From: Phascolarctos cinereus
Lineage: Eukaryota; Chordata; Mammalia; Diprotodontia; Phascolarctidae
Length of the DNA: 64,000 bases
Assembly (NCBI RefSeq): GCF_002099425.1
Contig: NW_018344008.1
Coordinates: 9,168,501 to 9,232,500, forward strand
Reading direction: 5' to 3'
Positions 1 to 11,250 of this stretch are shown here, piece after piece. The translations under genes and the position numbers were made by a program. The number at the start of each line of letters is the position of its first letter. Position 1 is the stretch's first letter. The notes under the pieces were generated by a model. That model was given only the letters and a program-made list of their open reading frames with translations. It ran no database searches and was not told the origin of the DNA.

Positions 1-849
1 CACAATGGAGTACCATTTACTTTTAATTTCTCTGATGTGTCTTTAGAAAAGAAAATTATTGTTATAACAGTTTTTATTATAAGAGAGTATTGCAACTTGT
101 GTATAGCTTTAAATTTTCTGTATTCTTATTCTTGGTCATGTGACTTGGCTTAAATTGTAGAAGCTAATCCATCATGTTTGAAATTAACAAAGCATTTGGA
201 AATAGTGCTTACTTACGAAAAAGGCTGCTTATTCATCCTATAATGACTGGTCATTTAACATGTCATGATGTGTCAGCCAATCTCCTTTTGTGCATCATGG
301 CTTTGCCCTAGTAAACTTAGAGTGCCAAAGATATCTCAAAAGTACTCTCAGAAGTTGTAATGAGCAGCAGTTGGTAGAATAAGTCAGCGCTATGCAGATT
401 GTTTAATTGAACATTAATGTTGATGCTTTCTTTAACATAAGGTTAAAATTTTATAAAATGATAATAGGGCAGCATTTTGCTTTTATATAAGGCTTCATCT
501 CAACATAAGTATACTGAAATATAACTACAATTTAAGATTTAGATTTCAAACTACCCTGTCACTAGTTTTAAAGGTGATGAAGTCTTTTAGGAAAGATTAA
601 TGTGATGATATATAACCATTTGCATTTATGCAGCACTTTATACTTAACTTGGAATGCTTTAGGAGCTATTAATTTATTAGGTAATGAAATAATTAGTCCT
701 TGACCTCAAGGAGTTTAAGGAGATAAGACATATAAATATATTTGCCATCTTGGATTTTTTTTAAAGCCGAGTGCAAAAAAGCAGAAGGAAGGGCAGGTAA
801 TAGAGAATGAGTATAAGACTGTTAAAGGAATCCATAGTGGATATTGGAA
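1..849. other. A+T-rich intron sequence, no feature recognised
   Basis: No repeat family, open frame of coding quality or splice structure is evident. Short oligo-T and oligo-A runs only. Confidence 0.4.
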
Positions 850-930
850 AAAAAGCAGTAACCACAAAACCAACATGGCTTTATCAAGACATACCATACT
901 AACCTGATTTCCCTTTCTAACAGAGTTCCT

Positions 931-1015
<85 letters not shown>

Positions 1016-1560
1016 AATTGGGGACTACTGTAGATATAGTTTGCCTGGATTTTAGAAAAACGTTTGATAAAGATTAATGCTGTTCTTGGAGAAAAGATAG
1101 GGAGCTGTGGTTTAGATGATTCATGTAATAGAGTTGGCTTTGATTGATACCTCAGGAATAGTCATTAATGGTTTGGTGTTAGTTTGGAAAGAGATTTTTA
1201 ATAGTGTCCCAATGATCTGTTTGGCCTCATGCTGTTTACATTTTATCAGTGACTTATAGAAAGGTGTGCTTGGATAGATGGCATGCTTTTCAAATTTGCA
1301 CATATGACTGGGGGAAGGGGGATTAGTCAATTATATTAATGACAAGGTATAAAAAGACCTTGACAGGTTAGAATGTTGGACCACTTCCAAAGGATAATTC
1401 TAATAAAGATTAACAAAATCTTAGAGTTGGGTTTAAAAAAAAATCAAAAAGATCAATGTTATCTGTGCACTCTGGGGGAGATGTGGCTAGTTTACATGCA
1501 AAAAATTGGGGGTTCCTCAAAATCAAAAGAATTAATGTTGATTTAACAAATACTCCTCAA
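850..1560 (+). mobile_element. L3/CR1-type LINE, reverse transcriptase region
   Basis: The segment reads like the mammalian L3 (CR1-clade) coding strand: CATGGCTTTATCAAGACATA, then ACTAACCTGATTTCC, GGATTTTAGAAAAACGTTTG, AGTCATTAATGGTT and AATCAAAAAGATCAATG, in the order expected for the RT domain. It is heavily diverged and not open. A dinucleotide repeat interrupts it at 935-1,010. The same copy resumes with its 3' end at about 2,120. Confidence 0.7.
935..1010. repeat. (GT)n-(GA)n compound microsatellite
   Basis: About 22 GT units (935-978) run directly into about 14-16 GA units (to 1,010), with one GT interruption at 981-982. It sits inside an L3 copy. Confidence 0.98.
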
Positions 1561-2115
1561 AGAATGAGTATTTGTTAAGAGCTTACTATGTGCTACGCAA
1601 AGAAAGGCAAAAAAAACCTCAAACAAACATGTCCTTGTCCTCAAGGAACTTATATTCTAATGGGAGAGACAACTTGTAAATAATTACATGCAGAATATCC
1701 ACAGAGTAAAGAGAAGATAATCTCAGAGACAAGGCACTAGTATTGGAGAGACTAGAAAGACCTCCTTCAAAAAGTGGGATTGTTTTTTAGCGAAGTCTTG
1801 AAGGAAGTCAGGGAAGCCAAGAGTTGGAGATAGGTAGAAAGAACATTCTAGCCATGGGGACTAGCCAGTGCAAAGGCATAGAAATGGAATTGGTGACTGT
1901 GAGGGACAGCAAGTAGGCCAACGTAGCTGGATCATAAAGTATATTAAGAAAATCACTTTGGGAACCAATTGGAGAGTGGATTGGAAGTAGGAGAGACTCA
2001 GTGCAGGGAGACCAATTGTGATACAGTTGTCTAAGTGAGAGGTGATGATCTTCTCTCCTAGGCTGGGGACTGTGTGACTAGAGAAGAGATCATAATCCTG
2101 CTTTTCTTTGGTTGT
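1561..2115 (-). mobile_element. L2-like 3' end and attached medium-reiteration repeat
   Basis: GAGCTTACTATGTGCTACGC and TCCTCAAGGAACTTATATTC resemble the reverse complement of the L2 3' end (cf. GTGAGCTCCTTGAGGGCAGG on the sense strand). It continues into the common marsupial text with GTCTTGAAGGAAGTCAGGGA, CATTCTAGCCATGGGGA and ACAGCAAGTAGGCCA. Related copies occur at 4.5-5.4, 18.0, 32.8-33.3, 45.9 and 52.2 kb. The family name is uncertain. It splits the L3 copy of 850-2,760. Confidence 0.5.
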
Positions 2116-2119
2116 ACTG

Positions 2120-2760
2120 TGTATGTTTATTGTCTAGATGAAAGGACATTGACAAACTAGAAAGTTTCCAGAGGAAGGTGACCAAGATAGTAAGATGAAT
2201 GGAAGCCATAGCATAAGAATTATTTGAAGGATCTTGGAATACTTAGCATGGCAATAACTTAGGAGAGGCATAATGTCTGTTTTGAAGTATTTCAAGAAGC
2301 TAGGTGGTGCAGTGGATAGAGCTCCAGGCCTTGGAGTAGGAGGACCTGAGTTCAAATGTGGCCTCAGACACATAAGACTCATCATCTGTGTGACAGTGAG
2401 CAAGTCACTTAACCCCATTGCCTGGCCCTCCCAAAAAAAATACACAATTGAAGTATTTCAAGAGCTGTTACCAGACAAGAAGTAGGAAATAGGATTAGAA
2501 GGCTTAGGTTTGGGCTTTTTGTCCCCCAGAATTTGGATCTACAATTAGAAGTTGAAGGGCCATCAGATTTAGGTTTGCATTAAGGAAAACTTCCTAATAG
2601 AGCTAACCAGAAGTGTAACTAGGCTATCTTTGGAGGTAAAAGTCTTCCTCTCCTTTAAGGAAAGAACTATATGATCACTTATCAAGGACATCTTGGTCAG
2701 AAATCCCCTCTGAGGTTCCTTCCAATTCTTGTGTTCTTCAGTTCTGACAGATAGGGTTCT
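2120..2760 (+). mobile_element. L3/CR1-type LINE 3' end
   Basis: It contains GAGAGGCATAATGTCTGTTT, AAGGAAAACTTCCTAATAGA and, at its end, CCTCTGAGGTTCCTTCCAAT, the characteristic 3' tail order of L3. It is the downstream part of the copy at 850-1,560. A SINE is inserted at 2,297-2,447 with a duplicated target, which shows the L3 is older than that SINE. Confidence 0.75.
2282..2462 (+). mobile_element. MAR1/WSINE-type tRNA-CORE SINE with 15-bp target-site duplication
   Basis: The body (2,297-2,447) begins AAGCTAGGTGGTGCAGTGG and passes through GACCTGAGTTCAAATGTGG and CAAGTCACTTAACCCCATTG to an A-rich tail. It is flanked by perfect copies of TTGAAGTATTTCAAG at 2,282-2,296 and 2,448-2,462. This is a textbook L1-mobilised insertion into the L3 copy. 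Confidence 0.93.
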
Positions 2761-2784
2761 TTATTTTTGTATCTCCACAAGTGG

Positions 2785-3030
2785 CATTATAGGTAGCTAG
2801 CATTTACATAGCCCTTTAAGGTTTGCAAAGTGCTTTGCTTATTTGATCTTCACAGCAACTTTGGGAAGTAGGTGCTATTATTATCCTTATTTTATGATGA
2901 GGAAACTGAGTCTGAGAGGCGTAAAATGACTTGCCACAAGTCACATGGTGTCTGAGGTCACATTTGAACTCAGGTCTTCGTAACTCCCAGTGCAGTGACT
3001 CTATCCACTGTGCCACACAGCTGCTGCATA
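2785..3030 (-). mobile_element. MIR-family SINE, antisense
   Basis: TTTAAGGTTTGCAAAGTGCT, GATGAGGAAACTGAGTCTGA and TTTGAACTCAGGTCTTCGTA appear in the order of a reverse-complement MIR/THER element, ending in CCACTGTGCCACACAGCTGC. Confidence 0.85.
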
Positions 3031-3184
3031 CTTAGTACCACTTGGTAGGCACTCAGTATACATTTAATTTAGGTACAAATACATATTAAAAACATTAGTG
3101 AAAATGCTGTATAGATATTTAAAATGCTTCCTTTGCAGTTTTAGAAAAAGGTGATTCTGGTGAAAATTATTTTTTATTGTTTAG

Positions 3185-3345
3185 AAGAACTGGTCTGGGA
3201 GGAAAAGCATAGGATTTGGAGTCAGAGGGACCTACCTGTGTTTTAATCCTAGCCTTGTTTTTCAGTTTCCACACCTGTTAAATGAAATTGAACTAAATGA
3301 TCTCTGAGGTCATTCTAAATCTAACTCTGTGATCTGGTTGTACCT
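3185..3345 (+). mobile_element. MIR-like SINE fragment, sense
   Basis: GGATTTGGAGTCAGAGGGAC, then CAGTTTCCACACCTGTTAAA and GAACTAAATGATCTCTGAGG match the MIR/MIR3 layout. Confidence 0.65.
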
Positions 3346-4520
3346 TTTGTGCATAGGTAATTTTTAAATGTATGTGAAACTAAAAATTGTGCTTATATTT
3401 GATATCAGAGGATGCATTTCATTTGTCATTTGTTTTTTGCTGCCCCAGTAAGGCTTAATATTTTATTTTAGAGCCTTTAAAAATACAAATTTTCTTAGTT
3501 CTGAAGTCCTAGTGTTTCCCTCTAGTTTAATATAGAGTAGCTTTCATTTTACTGTTGATGTTTAATGTTTAGGTAATGGGAGAAAAATGAAGCTAAAATA
3601 TACCAATATTATATAAAATATAAGTAAGTTTATTTGTAGTAAGTTAGATAAAAGAATAAAGATGCTTTATCCTTTGGATTTTTGGGTTTTTTTTTTAGTG
3701 ATTTTTATTCTTTGAAGTAATAGAATTTTAAGGGATGAATAGTTTTATCTAAATTTAGACATTAACTTTCTAGAGTTGAGTTTTTTGTCTTATAACAAGG
3801 TGGTAATTTTAATTCAAGGAGTTAGAAAGATGATATATACTAATAAGGCTGTTAGTGAGACTTTATAGAATGGAAGTTTAAAAATCCCCTCCAAAATATG
3901 TTTTGTCTTAATCAACACTTATTGATCAGTTACTGTGCTGGGTGACAGGGATATTGTTGTAGGATCACTGTCTTTAAGGGACTAGAGCTTTATTGAAAGC
4001 AAGTTCCACTAAATCAGGAGTCGGTGATCTTTCTTGATTCCTGAATGCCACCAGTGGGGTTAAGTAAAAAATGGCACTATAGGGTAGAGAGCATGAGTAA
4101 AAGAGAAAGGAAAAATAAAAGGAGTTAGAACAAGGAAATAAAATAGGAAAAAGGTTGAAATATTGGCAATGGGGAGTAGTAGGGTGCTACTAAAATTTAA
4201 ACTAGGCGTTCAAAAAGATTCTAAAGTAATTTTTGTTGCTCATTGGAAGATATTTTGTCACAAATTAGAAAGACTTCTCAAGTCACATATTAAGTAGTTG
4301 GGGTGTGCCTTTGTATCAGAAGTTCTAGCTCATTTCAAGGGGGAGAACAAACTTGCCGAACTAGTCACACAGGATTTCCTGTACCTCTTTTGATTTTGAG
4401 ATTAAGCAGAAATACCTCTTTAATTTTAGATTATTCTAAGATGTCAAATTTCATATTAATGAAGCTCCACATCGGATTAATGAAAGTATTCTGTCTAGCT
4501 AGGTAAGGCTCCCTGCCAAT
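3346..4520. other. A+T-rich stretch with one L2-like remnant
   Basis: Most of it is unassigned. At about 3,910-4,000, TCAACACTTATTGATCAG followed by CTTTAAGGGACTAGAGC looks like a short antisense L2 3' end. Confidence 0.35.
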
Positions 4521-4524
4521 TATT

Positions 4525-5385
4525 TCAACAACAATATATATATAAATTTATTAAGTACATTTTACTGCATACAAGCATGGTGCTGTTTTCTGAGACCAAA
4601 GACCTGAAAAGGGGAGAAGCCTGCCCCTAAAGTGTTTACGTTCTTTTAGTTGATACAGCATGTACACAGAAGAATTCAAGGTACTTGAGGAAGAGAACAG
4701 GGCATTAGATAAATTGGGAAATTGAGAAAAGCTTTATGGAGAAGTTGTTACCTCAGTAGCTTTCAGAAAGATAAGATTTCTGATAGGTTGAGATGAGCAG
4801 GGGCATGCAGTCTAGGCAAAGGGGCTGCTTAAATGTATGCATGAAGATAAAGATGGAAGCATTACTAAACATTCTGTGGCAGGCACTGAGCTTCCTACTG
4901 GGAATATGAAGCCAAAAATGAAACAGCCTGTAACCTCAGGGAACTTACATATATAAATAAGAAACAAAATAAGTACAAGAAAAACAATGAGATGACTTGG
5001 GGCTGAGGGTCAGTACTGGGAATGTGAAGGGCTTCAAACGTCAAAGAAATTTGCCCTTGGCTGTGGAGACAGTAGTCACCTATTGGAGTTTATTGAATAG
5101 ATGAGTAACATGGTCAAGAACTGTGCTGTAGGAACATCACTTTGTGGAGTATGTTGGGAGGAGAAAATTTGAGACAAGGAGACCAATTAGGAAGCTATGG
5201 CAATAGTTCAGGTAAGGTGATCAGAGCATGAACTAAGAAGTTAAGTATGGAAAATGTGAGTTTAAATGACAAGACTTGGAGCCGATTAGATATGTGGGGT
5301 AGGGGACAGTGAAGAGTCAGTGTGTTCATGAGGTTCCAGAGGTGAGGGAGATCTAAAGAAAGTTGAACTGTTTTTAAATGCCATC
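4525..5385 (-). mobile_element. Two stacked antisense L2-like / medium-reiteration repeat fragments
   Basis: About 4,528-4,800 (TTATTAAGTACATTTTACTG, then AAGTGTTTACGTTCTTTT) and 4,885-5,360 (CTGTAACCTCAGGGAACTTA, TTGGAGTTTATTGAATAG, GACCAATTAGGAAGCTATGG) follow the same layout as the repeat at 1,561-2,115. The two overlap in family content, so they are probably two insertions or an internally duplicated copy. Confidence 0.45.
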
Positions 5386-5389
5386 TTTT

Positions 5390-5935
5390 CCCCTTTGCTT
5401 TCTAATACTATTTATACAGACTTATCAGAAGTCTTCACACTTCAGCCTGTGTCTTTCTGACTGGTTCACTTCAAATATCCCCTTACCTAAATCTGTTTGC
5501 CCTCTTCTGCCCTTTCTGGCTTAGTTGCCTCTTCCATCTAACTAATCCATAGGAGCTGCAGCCTGTGGATTCTGCTTGAACCTGAATCTGTAACACCCAG
5601 TTAAGCTCTCGTTATTTTATTTTTTTAAGTTAATTTTTATAAATTTTTGTTGATCTTTTTTGCATCACCAAAATTTTCCCTGGTATTTCTCTCCTCTCCC
5701 CCTCCCGTATAATTTGCATTGCTTTTTAATAGGTGCCATGCCTCTCCAGTACAACTTTTCACGTTACCACCAAAGAAATCTTCCTGTTGTACCAACCGTT
5801 CTGATCATGTCACTAGAAAATTTTGAGTGGTTTCTCATTTCCTTTTGAATAAAATTCTATCTCATAAACCTTCCACAGTCTTGTTTCTACCTACCTTTCT
5901 CGTCTTATTTTACTCTGCTTCCCTCTTCTGTTGTT
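5390..5935 (+). mobile_element. L2 LINE fragment, sense, interrupted
   Basis: GATCATGTCACTAGAAAA, TAAAATTCTATCTCATAAAC and CTACCTACCTTTCTCGTCTT follow the L2 ORF2/3'UTR text. About 5,600-5,770 is foreign and resembles an antisense L1 3'UTR piece (GCATCACCAAAATTTTCCCT). Confidence 0.55.
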
Positions 5936-6050
5936 GTTCATTCGTTGCAGTCATGTCAGACTCTTCTTGAGTCCTCTTATAGATAGACATACGAGGCCTT
6001 GAGTTTTAGTTGATTCCCTTCCTGGATTTTATCTCCTATGAATTTCTGGT
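5932..6050 (-). mobile_element. Long MAR1-type SINE 3' fragment, antisense
   Basis: GTTGTTGTTCATTCGTTGCA and GTCATGTCAGACTCTTCTTG match the 3' portion of the long SINE seen complete at 55,636-55,868, in reverse complement. Confidence 0.5.
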
Positions 6051-7249
6051 TGCTCTACTTATGTTCTGCTTAATCTGTTGTAGTTACTCTCTGTTATCTA
6101 ACTGGATGAATATATGTAAAAAGTTTTCTTCTTACTTTTTTTCAGTTTAAAGCCCTTTTGATTAGATTTACAAGACTCCAGGCACGTAACATTTTCCCCC
6201 AGCCCTTGTTAGTTGCACTCCATCCCTTACTGAGATTCCATAGTTTGTATATTTCAGGCCTTGGACTAGAAATCCAAAACCCATTCTTAGATCCAGTTAT
6301 AAGTAGCTAGCTGAAGTTCTTCCCTTTACTCTGCAGCAGAAATTAAAACAAAACAAAACAAAACACTACTTCTAAAGTCTTTGATTTCGAGTGCAAAACT
6401 ACCTAATTTTTAGCAGTGCTCTTCAGCTTCTTTCTGGCAGTTTCCTTTGTTCTTGCCCTCCACTCCCCAAAAATGGATTGTGGGCTTTACTCCTCCTATG
6501 CGCTTGATTTTTTTTACTTGTATTATAGTTGTTTGGGTCCTTATCCTGCCACATTCTAAACTGTTAACTCCTTGAGGGAAAGGATTAATGCTTTTGCCTC
6601 CCTTGCTTCGTCCTCCCTTTGCAAACCCATTGTAAACACAATCCTTGGAAGTCCTAGTTTTTTAATGTCATCTTGTATTAACATACTTTTATATAAAAAA
6701 TTAATATGTGTCACTGAGGCACAGAAACATAAAAGTTCCTTTTTCCAAGGACAGAAAACATTTGCTTCTTGGGAAGATAACTTTCTTTGAAAAGAAATGA
6801 GTAATCTCTTAATTATCTTGTCTTTTTATAGCTGTTTCTGCCTCCTGACAGTAATATTATGCAGACCTCTCTTTGGAACTTGGTGCTTAATTGACTTTTG
6901 GGTCACAAGGGTTAGAAAGGAGGCTCTTTTGGATGACTTTCATATTCAAACCCCTCCCACTCCCCTTTCTGGTATTAGAATGAATCAGCAATTGAGTTCG
7001 TAGCTAGTTACTGAAACTGGGGTTTTCACTTGGCATTATTACATTGTGTAAGCATTTCAATTTAGTAGGTGGCTTTATTTTCACCACATCAGGTAATATG
7101 AAAGTCAGAGACATTTATAAAGGAAATCACATTTTTAGATTGAGTACAAAAATACCCTATAATGTCTTGAATAAGTTTTTCAAGTTCAAAAACAGGTCAC
7201 TTGCCCTGTCCTTGCCATTCTACTGGTGCTTGTGCTCCTTCCATTCTCA
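6051..7249. other. Unassigned intron sequence with an L2-like remnant
   Basis: A short L2 3'-end-like text (ACTCCTTGAGGGAAAGGATT) lies at about 6,570-6,590, and an (AAAAC)n run at 6,344-6,366. Short open frames here show no family signature. Confidence 0.35.
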
Positions 7250-7505
7250 GAGACAGCTGGTGGAGCAGTGGATGAAGCATTGGACTTCCTGATCAGGAAG
7301 ACCTGAGTTCAAATGCAGCCTCAGACACTTACTACCTTGGGCAAGTCACTTAATCTCTCTCTTTGCATCAGTTACCTCAGCTGCAAAATAGGAATAATAA
7401 TAGCACCTACTCCATGGGTTGTTGTGAGGATCAAATTGGGGGGGAGGGGGAATGCTTAGTAGTACCTGGCACATAGTAGGCACCATATAAATGCTCATTC
7501 TTGTC
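7250..7505 (+). mobile_element. MIR-family SINE, nearly full length
   Basis: Ordered blocks: GCAGTGGATGAAGCATTGGA, GACCTGAGTTCAAATGCAGC, GGGCAAGTCACTTAATCTCT, GGTTGTTGTGAGGATCAAAT, CTGGCACATAGTAGGCACCA. This is a complete sense MIR/THER architecture. Confidence 0.9.
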
Positions 7506-7889
7506 CCTCCCCCAGTACATTTATATCTTATATGTAATTGTGAAAAAATGATAACCTTTGTGTGCTGTTAATGCTGATGCAGTATTGTGAATGTGATTCT
7601 TTCTCAATGTGGGGAGGGAACATTTTTAAAAAGCTCTGATTCTAAAAAAAATAAATTTAAACAGTTAAAACTAGTCAAAATGTTAAAAATTAAGACTTTC
7701 AAAAAAATTTGGAACATTCTTTTGGGAGGAAATGGTCAATTTCATTTAATGAATTAATTATAATGCCTCTGTTAGGTTCCAAAAGATTTGAAACAGTCAT
7801 ATACTTGATATCCAAATTGTGGTATTGATTCAGTGGTTAAAATTATTATTTTCATAAGGATAATGTCACCAGATGTTTTACTTTTTTTT
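7506..7889. other. A+T-rich stretch, nothing recognised
   Basis: No repeat family or coding signal is visible. Confidence 0.35.
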
Positions 7890-8012
7890 TTTTTACTATG
7901 ATGCTATTATTATCCCTATTTTCAGTTGAGGAAACTGAGGCAAACAGGTGACTTGCCCAGGATCACATGTGAATGAGGTGGGATTTGAATTTAGTTCTTC
8001 ATGATTCCAGGC
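7890..8012 (-). mobile_element. MIR fragment, antisense
   Basis: TTGAGGAAACTGAGGCAAAC, ACTTGCCCAGGATCACATG and GGGATTTGAATTTAGTTCTT give the reverse-complement MIR core. Confidence 0.8.
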
Positions 8013-8084
8013 TCATCTTAAATATTTTTTAAGATGAGAATTTCCACGTATTTTATAAGAATGTAAAAAGAAGATTCTATATGA

Positions 8085-8290
8085 AATTGAATCTGGTAGA
8101 GCAGTGAATAGTATTAGACTAATCAGGAGGGCTTGAGTTCAAATCCTTCCCTGACCTCTCTTGTCCTCACCTGTAAAATGTGACTAAATAATAGCACCTA
8201 CTTCACAGGGTTGTTTTGAGTATCAGATAAGATAAGATATAAAATGTTTTTCAAATTTTAAAGTGTTATAGAAATGCTAACTGGTAGCTT
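8085..8290 (+). mobile_element. MIR fragment, sense
   Basis: GGGCTTGAGTTCAAATCCTT, then CCTCACCTGTAAAATGTGAC and CACAGGGTTGTTTTGAGTAT match MIR in order. Confidence 0.75.
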
Positions 8291-8449
8291 GCTATTCCAT
8301 ACTGCTTTGTAAAAAGTATGTAATAAATTTAACATGTTACTTTGAAAGCCGTCCTGTGCTTCCCGTGCTTCCTTCTGACTTTTTGTTCTCTTTTGTGCAT
8401 TTAAAAACTGTTCAATGGCAGTTTCTTATTGATGATATTAATTTAGCCC

Positions 8450-8800
8450 TCAAATCCGCATCCCCCCAAACCCTATTAAAAATAAACAGACAAAACTCTT
8501 GTAACAAATAAACATAGTCAAAGTCCAATGGACCCACTTAGTGGACATGTCTGAAAATGTATGTCTCTTTCTTCACCTTAAGTCTGTCACCTCTGTCAGG
8601 AAGTGGGTAGCTTGCTTTATCATAAGTCTGTTAGCCATGTGGTTACTTATTTATTTGATCACAGTTCTAAGATCTTTCAAAAGTTGTTTTCTCTGTACTG
8701 TGTTGTTCTACACATTGTCCTGATTCTGCTTCCTTCACTTAGAATCAGTTCATACAATTCTTCCAGGATTCTCTGAAATCATGAGTAAAAGATATTAATG
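8450..8800 (-). mobile_element. L1 3' end, antisense
   Basis: The text (AACAGACAAAACTCTTG, TCTGTCACCTCTGTCAGGAA, TTCATACAATTCTTCCAGGA) follows the marsupial L1 3'UTR read backwards, the same layout as at 12.4, 38.6, 48.4 and 60.3 kb. Confidence 0.65.
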
Positions 8801-9640
8801 TTCTGAAGAGACAGTTTTTTCTTCTCTCACTTCCCCCATTAAAATGTTAGCATTACATCATCAATACAGACTCTCCAAATGCTCAAAAATTTTACCTGTC
8901 TGGTTCCTCTTGACTCTTGTATTTGTAACTCAAAGTTCCTACTTGGCTCTGATCTTTAAGTAAGTAATGCTTGAAAGTCTTATGTGGCATTGAGTCTCCA
9001 TTTTTTCTTCTGTAGGATTATACTGTTTTCCTAGGTAAACTATTCTTGGTTGTAAGGCATTATTGAACCTTTTGCCTTCTGAAATATTAGATTTCAATAA
9101 CTTTCATCTAGGGTCAAAGCTGCCAGGTTTTGTGTGGTACTGTGGTTCCTTCATATCTGTGTGACTTCTTTCTGTGTGCTCAAAGTATTTTTTTTTCTTT
9201 GATACATTTGGGCTGTGGGATTCTTGTGATTTTTTCTTTTGGGCTTTTTTTTTCAGGAAGTAATTGTGGATTCTTCCTATTTTTACATCATAGATCTGGG
9301 CACTTTTCATTTATGATTTTTTGAAACTGTTCAAATTTTTTTACATTATGGTTTTTAGGGAGTCTAATTATTGTCTCCTTGACCTATGATAAAATAAGAT
9401 TTTTTTTACATTATTTGTGCTAAGATAAGATTTTCTTACATTATTTCAGTGTTTTGATTTTGTTCTGATATTGTTTCAAGGAGTTATTGGGTTTTGTTTG
9501 GTATGTTTTAATTTTCTCCTTTCAGTTTTTTCCTCCAGTGCTTTCATTTCATTTTATAAGTTTCTTCTCAATGGTTACGTAGTCTTTGTGGAAAATCCAT
9601 TTTTTTCCGTTGAGTCTATGCTTGCACTTATTGGGTAGTC
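8800..9640 (-). mobile_element. HAL1 (half-L1, ORF1-only LINE) fragment, antisense
   Basis: On the minus strand, ORF1-like C-terminal text precedes a 3' region containing the complement of TTTGTAACTCAAAGTTCC and AGTAATGCTTGAAAGTCTTA, the same order as in the HAL1 copies at 19.5-21.85 and 29.8-31.8 kb. A minus-strand open frame at 9,104-9,310 is very Lys-rich and ends near the KxxxF motif region typical of ORF1 tails. No ORF2 follows. Confidence 0.6.
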
Positions 9641-10478
9641 ATACTTCCCAACATTCTACCTTTTAGTATTTTTTTACCTACTGTTTCCCTTTCCCCTCCT
9701 CCCCTTTTTTCCATTCCTCTGCCTGCCCCCCCTCCCAACAGATGTCTGGAATTCTGTAATTTCATTCATCCTTTTTGCATCTTAGCAAATGTTTAAAAAC
9801 TAGGTAAGAGGTTGTAACGAGAAGTCCCAGGAGTGGAGGAGTCAAGCATACCTCATTCATTGCTGTCTCTACTACTAAATAAATTCTGGATTCAATGACA
9901 AAGCGTAAATTCTCCCATCATTCTAGTTGCTCTCATTGCCCTTACAATTTAAATAAAATATCACCATTTTATAATGAGGTATTTCAATGTAAACTGTTTT
10001 GGATGAGATCCATAATTTGATTCTGCTCTATGAAGTACAAAATTAGTGAAACTCCAGTGTACTGTTATGATAGTTAAGACACGATGAAAACTAGGCTGTA
10101 ACATTAAAGTGAAAGGTTACATCCTTCATTGCTACTGTCATTAATATATCCTTGTTGAAGCATATGTTTATAGAGTAATATATAACATGAGGTCAAGGGT
10201 CTTTCTGTTTTAATGTAAACAAAAACACAAGAAAATTCTTACTTTAACCCAAGTGTCTTCTGAATATTATTGGGCTTTTGGCATTCACCACATTTTCAAC
10301 TTTTTTCTAATATGCTCAGATATTTTATTCTCTTTATAAGTAAATTTTCTGTCTGTGATTTGGGTACTCTAAATTTTCACCCTTTTAAGAGAGCACATAT
10401 TTAGGATCTAAATAAAAATCTTGATGAAGAACTTAATAGCATAAAAATTATAGGTAACTCTTTTCTTCAAACTAGAAA
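9641..10478. other. Unassigned intron sequence
   Basis: A C/T-rich patch occurs at about 9,685-9,740. The remainder is A+T-rich with no family I can name. Confidence 0.35.
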
Positions 10479-10530
10479 GAGAACATTAAAACATTGCTTC
10501 CCCACTAAGAAGCTGGAATTTCAATGGAGT
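10479..10530 (+). repeat. Left arm of a perfect 52-bp inverted repeat
   Basis: It runs from GAGAACATTAAAACATTGC to TTTCAATGGAGT. Its reverse complement occurs without mismatch at 10,788-10,839. The arms are separated by 257 bp, of which 169 bp are a later-looking SINE insertion with its duplicated target. Confidence 0.97.
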
Positions 10531-10545
10531 TTTCAACCTCTTCTC

Positions 10546-10729
10546 AAGAAATCTACAAACAATGGGGGCAGCTAGGTAGTGGAAGTGGATAAAGCACCAG
10601 CCCTGGAGTCAGGAGGATTTGAGTTCAAATCTGGACTCAGACAAATAACACTTACTAGTTGTGTGACCCTGGGCAAGTCACTTAACCCCATTGCCTAGCC
10701 AAAAAATAAAAGAAAAGAAATCTACAAAC
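10546..10729 (+). mobile_element. MAR1/WSINE-type SINE with 15-bp target-site duplication
   Basis: The body (10,561-10,714) contains GGGGGCAGCTAGGTAGTGG, TTTGAGTTCAAATCTGGACT and CAAGTCACTTAACCCCATTG followed by an A-rich tail. Perfect copies of AAGAAATCTACAAAC flank it at 10,546-10,560 and 10,715-10,729. It lies in the loop of the 52-bp inverted repeat. Confidence 0.95.
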
Positions 10730-10787
10730 CTGTATTTACCTACATATCTCCTTACTGAATAGCAACTTTTTTTAACACATGCTAATA

Positions 10788-10839
10788 ACTCCATTGAAAT
10801 TCCAGCTTCTTAGTGGGGAAGCAATGTTTTAATGTTCTC
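10788..10839 (-). repeat. Right arm of the perfect 52-bp inverted repeat
   Basis: It reads ACTCCATTGAAATTCCAGC through to TTTTAATGTTCTC, identical over 52 of 52 bases to the reverse complement of 10,479-10,530. Confidence 0.97.
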
Positions 10840-10849
10840 TGCAGAGAAT

Positions 10850-11250
10850 CAAGATGATGGAGTAGAAAGAGTGTGCAGATCTGGAACCCATAAACATGAA
10901 TTCAGACTTTATGTATGTATATGATCACGGGCCTCTTCAGAGTTTGTTGTGAGGGAAGTGCTTGCAAACTTTAAAGCACTACACAAATATGAATTAAGAT
11001 GTAAATGCTGCCATTTAATTACCTGATTTCAAATCTAGCCTCAGACACTTACTAGCTGTGTGATTCTGGGTAAGTCGCTTAGCCTGTCTCCCTCAGTTTC
11101 CTCAACCATAAAATAAGAATAATAACAGCACCAACCTCACAGGATTGTTGTGAGGATCAATTGAGATAATACTTCTAAAAGGCGCTTAGCACAATGCCTG
11201 GCACATAGTAGATACTATATAAATGCTTATTCCCTTCCCTCTCTCTTCCC
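10850..11250 (+). mobile_element. Two adjacent MIR-family SINEs, sense
   Basis: A partial copy at about 10,850-11,000 (GTTGTGAGGGAAGTGCTTGC) is followed by a better one at about 11,025-11,250 with TCAGACACTTACTAGCTGTG, CAGTTTCCTCAACCATAAAA, GGATTGTTGTGAGGATCAAT and CTGGCACATAGTAGATACTA. Confidence 0.85.
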
